From NCBI GenBank assembly GCA_051859045.1, contig JBHYGK010000015.1:1-51926 (forward strand): a DNA stretch of 51,926 nt, given 5' to 3'. Made by a program: the position numbers and the translations under genes. Each line of letters starts with the position of its first letter. Position 1 is the first letter of the stretch. The notes under the pieces were generated by a model. That model ran no database searches, had not been told where the DNA came from, and saw only the letters and a program-made list of their open reading frames with translations. The stretch is from JBHYGK01 sp051859045 (GTDB lineage Bacteria > Pseudomonadota > Gammaproteobacteria > Xanthomonadales > Xanthomonadaceae). Positions 51,825-51,926 of the stretch are shown here, in pieces.

Positions 51825-51926
51825 CGGGGGCTCCTGCGGGTGGGGCCGGGGCGGCGCGCGGGCGGCGCGCCCCGGTCGGGGGAGGCGGGGCGGGGCGGCC
51901 GCGGCGCGGCGGCGCGGGGCGCCTCG

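Overview
The window is about 52 kb of very GC-rich bacterial chromosome (roughly 73-75% by eye) with tightly packed genes, frequent 1-4 base start/stop overlaps and GTG starts. MinC, Mfd, PurT, the RlmKL fusion, Bpt, YqiA-like and PotFGHI proteins all look gammaproteobacterial. The GC content, the secreted metallopeptidases with a repeated C-terminal module and the DUF2007 and SPFH/Arc pairs point to Lysobacteraceae/Xanthomonadaceae (Lysobacter- or Luteimonas-like). That placement is inference. I see no rRNA, tRNA, CRISPR array, insertion sequence or prophage, so this reads as ordinary chromosome with a few accessory islands.

Layout. 1-1005: 5' part of minC (running off the left edge) behind a coupled GNAT gene. 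1168-3041: DesK/DesR-like two-component pair, possibly with a leaderless kinase mRNA. 3268-4509: SRPBCC protein ending at a strong terminator. 4641-9547: Gld-like ABC operon (ATPase, fused permease-GldG protein, DUF4340 protein) ending in a DUF423 gene. 9563-11460: coupled D,D-carboxypeptidase and OafA-type acyltransferase. 11513-12593: SPFH membrane protein and Arc-like repressor behind a perfect palindrome. 12674-16024: secreted protein, purT, membrane protein with a tandem duplication, GIY-YIG protein. 16056-18862: DsbA-like, secreted phosphatase-fold and Bpt proteins.

18939-26532 is the most distinctive part. A small membrane protein gene and an ECF sigma factor with a four-helix membrane tail have matching promoter-like elements. 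Next to them lie two tandem secreted paralogues of about 930 residues. One has an intact HExxHxxGxxH zinc site; in the other every catalytic residue of that site is replaced while the C-terminal module is kept, so it looks like a pseudopeptidase.

26651-31527: DUF2007 protein, TesB thioesterase, AmpD-like amidase, YqiA-like hydrolase and RlmKL. 31555-36325: methyltransferase and the putrescine importer potFGHI. 36530-39131: two pirins and an OsmC protein around a 467-base gene-free stretch containing a near-perfect 54-base inverted repeat. 39214-43160: GNAT proteins, a PAP2-like protein, a Pmp3-like proteolipid and several unknown small membrane proteins. 43232-44467: patatin. 44629-45147: unknown protein behind a FliA-like promoter. 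45183-48653: mfd. 48736-51824: GNAT, VOC, DUF1963 and MDR-reductase genes. Most gene-to-gene cooperation is within the short operons named here; no single large pathway spans the window.
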